This document shows positions 7,423 to 8,609 of a stretch of DNA of 8,609 nt, in pieces; position 1 is the first letter of the stretch, and every line of letters starts with the position of its first letter. The stretch comes from Candidatus Latescibacterota bacterium. GTDB taxonomy: Bacteria; Latescibacterota; MVCY01; DTYK01. A program made the position numbers and the translations under genes. The notes beneath the pieces are model-generated. The model was not told where the DNA came from, did not search any database, and saw only the letters and a program-made list of their open reading frames with translations. Location of the stretch: NCBI GenBank assembly GCA_012961925.1, contig DTYK01000091.1, positions 1 through 8,609 on the forward strand. Reading direction: 5' to 3'.

Positions 7423-8609
7423 ATGTCTGGGAAGATACTTGTGATTGACGACGACGGCGAAAACTTGAGCTCGTTAACGGCGCTGCTCGAAATAAACAAT
7501 TACACAGTGCTTACCGCCAGGGATGGGGACATTGCCTTAAAAATATTAAGGGAGAAGAGGCCAGATCTTGTCATAATGAACATGCTACTTCCAGGAATTG
7601 ACGGATTTGAACTCTGTGAGATAATGAAGGCAGACCCGACACTGAAAGACATACCGGTCATAATGCTGACGCCTATGTGCACCGACACGGATGATGATTT
7701 CCAGATCGACCTTCCCGATCACCTCACGAAGGCCGACGTGCTTCTTCCCAAGCCACCAAAGGACGAGAGTCTACTCGAGCATGTGAGAGTTCTCCTCGGA
7801 GGCAGACCGGAAAAAGGGGAGCTCACAGTCGAAGAGAAGGAAAGTATCCTTATCATAGATGACGATCCGCAGAACAGACTCATACTCAAGACCAGGCTTA
7901 AGGCGGAGGGGTTTGAGGTGGTAGAGGCCTCTGACGGTTTGGAAGGACTGGCCAAATTAGAGGGCGATCCTCCCTCACTTGTCATGCTTGACATCCAAAT
8001 GCCCGGAATGGACGGTATCCAAGTGCTCGAACAGATCAGACGTTCCCATCCGGAGGTGGCCGTGATCATGATAACCGCCTATGGTTCCCAGGAGATCGCT
8101 GTTGAAGCAATGAAAATGGGGGCCAACGACTATATCTGCAAACCGATAGACTGCAAAAGGCTTATCCCTATGATAACAAACCTGGTACAGAACCACCGCC
8201 TGAAGCTGGCAAAGGACCGCCTGACCCGTCAGTTAAAACAGGTGAGCCTGGAGCTTATCAAAGGGGTTGAGAAACTGCGCCAGACAAATCGGATGCTTGT
8301 GGAGACAAGGGACAGACTGGTCAAGGCGGAGAGGTTGGCTGCTATCACTGAGACAGCGGTTGCCATCAATCATGAGATAAATAATCCCCTGTTTGTGATC
8401 CTCGGGAATGCAGAACTGCTGCTCGGCAGACTTAAGGGCAAAGATGAAAGGGCCGTCGAGAAGTTGCAGAAGATCAAGGAGAACTGCCTGAGGATCAGCC
8501 AGGCCACCTATAAACTATCAAAGCTGATCGAGCCGGTTACCATTGACTACCTCGAAGGCAAGAAGATGATCGACATCGGGGCTTCAAGAGATAAGGGGGG
8601 ATCAGATGA
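7423..8609 (+). CDS. REC-REC-DHp signalling protein with degenerate first receiver, 3' partial
   Basis: The frame stays open from ATG 7423 to the window edge (395 complete codons plus two bases), so the stop lies outside. Receiver 1 (about 3-127) keeps D9/D10, T83 and K110 of LLPKP. The phospho-acceptor site reads VIMNMLLPG with N53 in place of Asp, so it cannot be phosphorylated normally. The T83-K110 spacing is about five residues longer than in the DivK-like neighbour, and the stretch between them is aberrant and Asp-rich. Receiver 2 (about 142-254) is intact: D146/D147, D190 in LVMLDIQMPG, K240 in YICKPID. A coiled coil of about 50 residues leads to a DHp domain with H317 in AINHEINNPLFVILGN. 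After the DHp helices the visible sequence (LIEPVTIDYLEGKKMIDIG, then polar residues) does not resemble the lead-in to an HATPase domain, so the protein may end just past the window without an ATPase. It would then receive phosphoryl groups from another kinase, or act as a DHp phosphotransfer partner. It lies 56 bases after the DivK-like gene. Confidence 0.88.
   Translation, partial: MSGKILVIDDDGENLSSLTALLEINNYTVLTARDGDIALKILREKRPDLVIMNMLLPGIDGFELCEIMKADPTLKDIPVIMLTPMCTDTDDDFQIDLPDHLTKADVLLPKPPKDESLLEHVRVLLGGRPEKGELTVEEKESILIIDDDPQNRLILKTRLKAEGFEVVEASDGLEGLAKLEGDPPSLVMLDIQMPGMDGIQVLEQIRRSHPEVAVIMITAYGSQEIAVEAMKMGANDYICKPIDCKRLIPMITNLVQNHRLKLAKDRLTRQLKQVSLELIKGVEKLRQTNRMLVETRDRLVKAERLAAITETAVAINHEINNPLFVILGNAELLLGRLKGKDERAVEKLQKIKENCLRISQATYKLSKLIEPVTIDYLEGKKMIDIGASRDKGGSD
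8593..8609 (+). promoter_or_regulatory. Possible ribosome binding site and start codon of the next gene
   Basis: AAGGGGGG at 8593-8600 is followed after five bases by ATG at 8606-8608, in a different frame from the REC-REC-DHp gene. If real, the next gene starts here and overlaps the 3' end of its neighbour, as the DivK-like gene does with the kinase. Only the start codon and one further base are visible. Confidence 0.35.

Overview
The window reads as one co-directional block of chromosomal DNA from a bacterium. All six recognisable genes lie on the + strand with gaps of 24 to 78 bases or an overlap, so one operon, or two operons run together, is likely. Secretory signal sequences, a type IV pilus/type II secretion motor and a transmembrane hybrid kinase suggest a diderm or diderm-like lineage. 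Base composition is about half G+C by eye, with frequent AGG/AGA and ATA codons. I cannot name a phylum; an uncultured lineage is plausible but unproven. No rRNA, tRNA, IS element, phage gene, CRISPR array or clear rho-independent terminator was seen.

Bases 3-2846 hold the assembly motor of a type IV pilus or type II secretion system: a GspE/PilB-family ATPase that is cut by the left window edge, then a GspF/PilC-family inner-membrane platform protein. Bases 2872-3672 encode an exported protein that is essentially one CBM9/DOMON-like beta-sandwich domain.

Bases 3751-8609 hold a dense two-component signalling set. First is a 1091-residue hybrid kinase (TM - helical bimodular-type sensor - TM - HAMP - GAF - HisKA - HATPase - REC - REC). 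Next is a DivK-like single receiver whose start lies inside the kinase gene. Last is an unusual protein, cut by the right edge, built as REC - REC - coiled coil - DHp. Its first receiver has Asn in place of the phospho-accepting Asp, and no ATPase domain follows the DHp in the part visible. The set has five receivers, two phospho-His helices and only one ATPase, which suggests a branched His-Asp-His-Asp relay fed by one sensor kinase.

Working model (inference): the exported CBM9-like protein and the kinase's extracytoplasmic sensor read an outside cue. The kinase then feeds DivK-like and REC-REC-DHp partners, whose output may be pilus or secretion activity or another process. The most unusual item is the last gene: a degenerate receiver combined with an apparently ATPase-less DHp.
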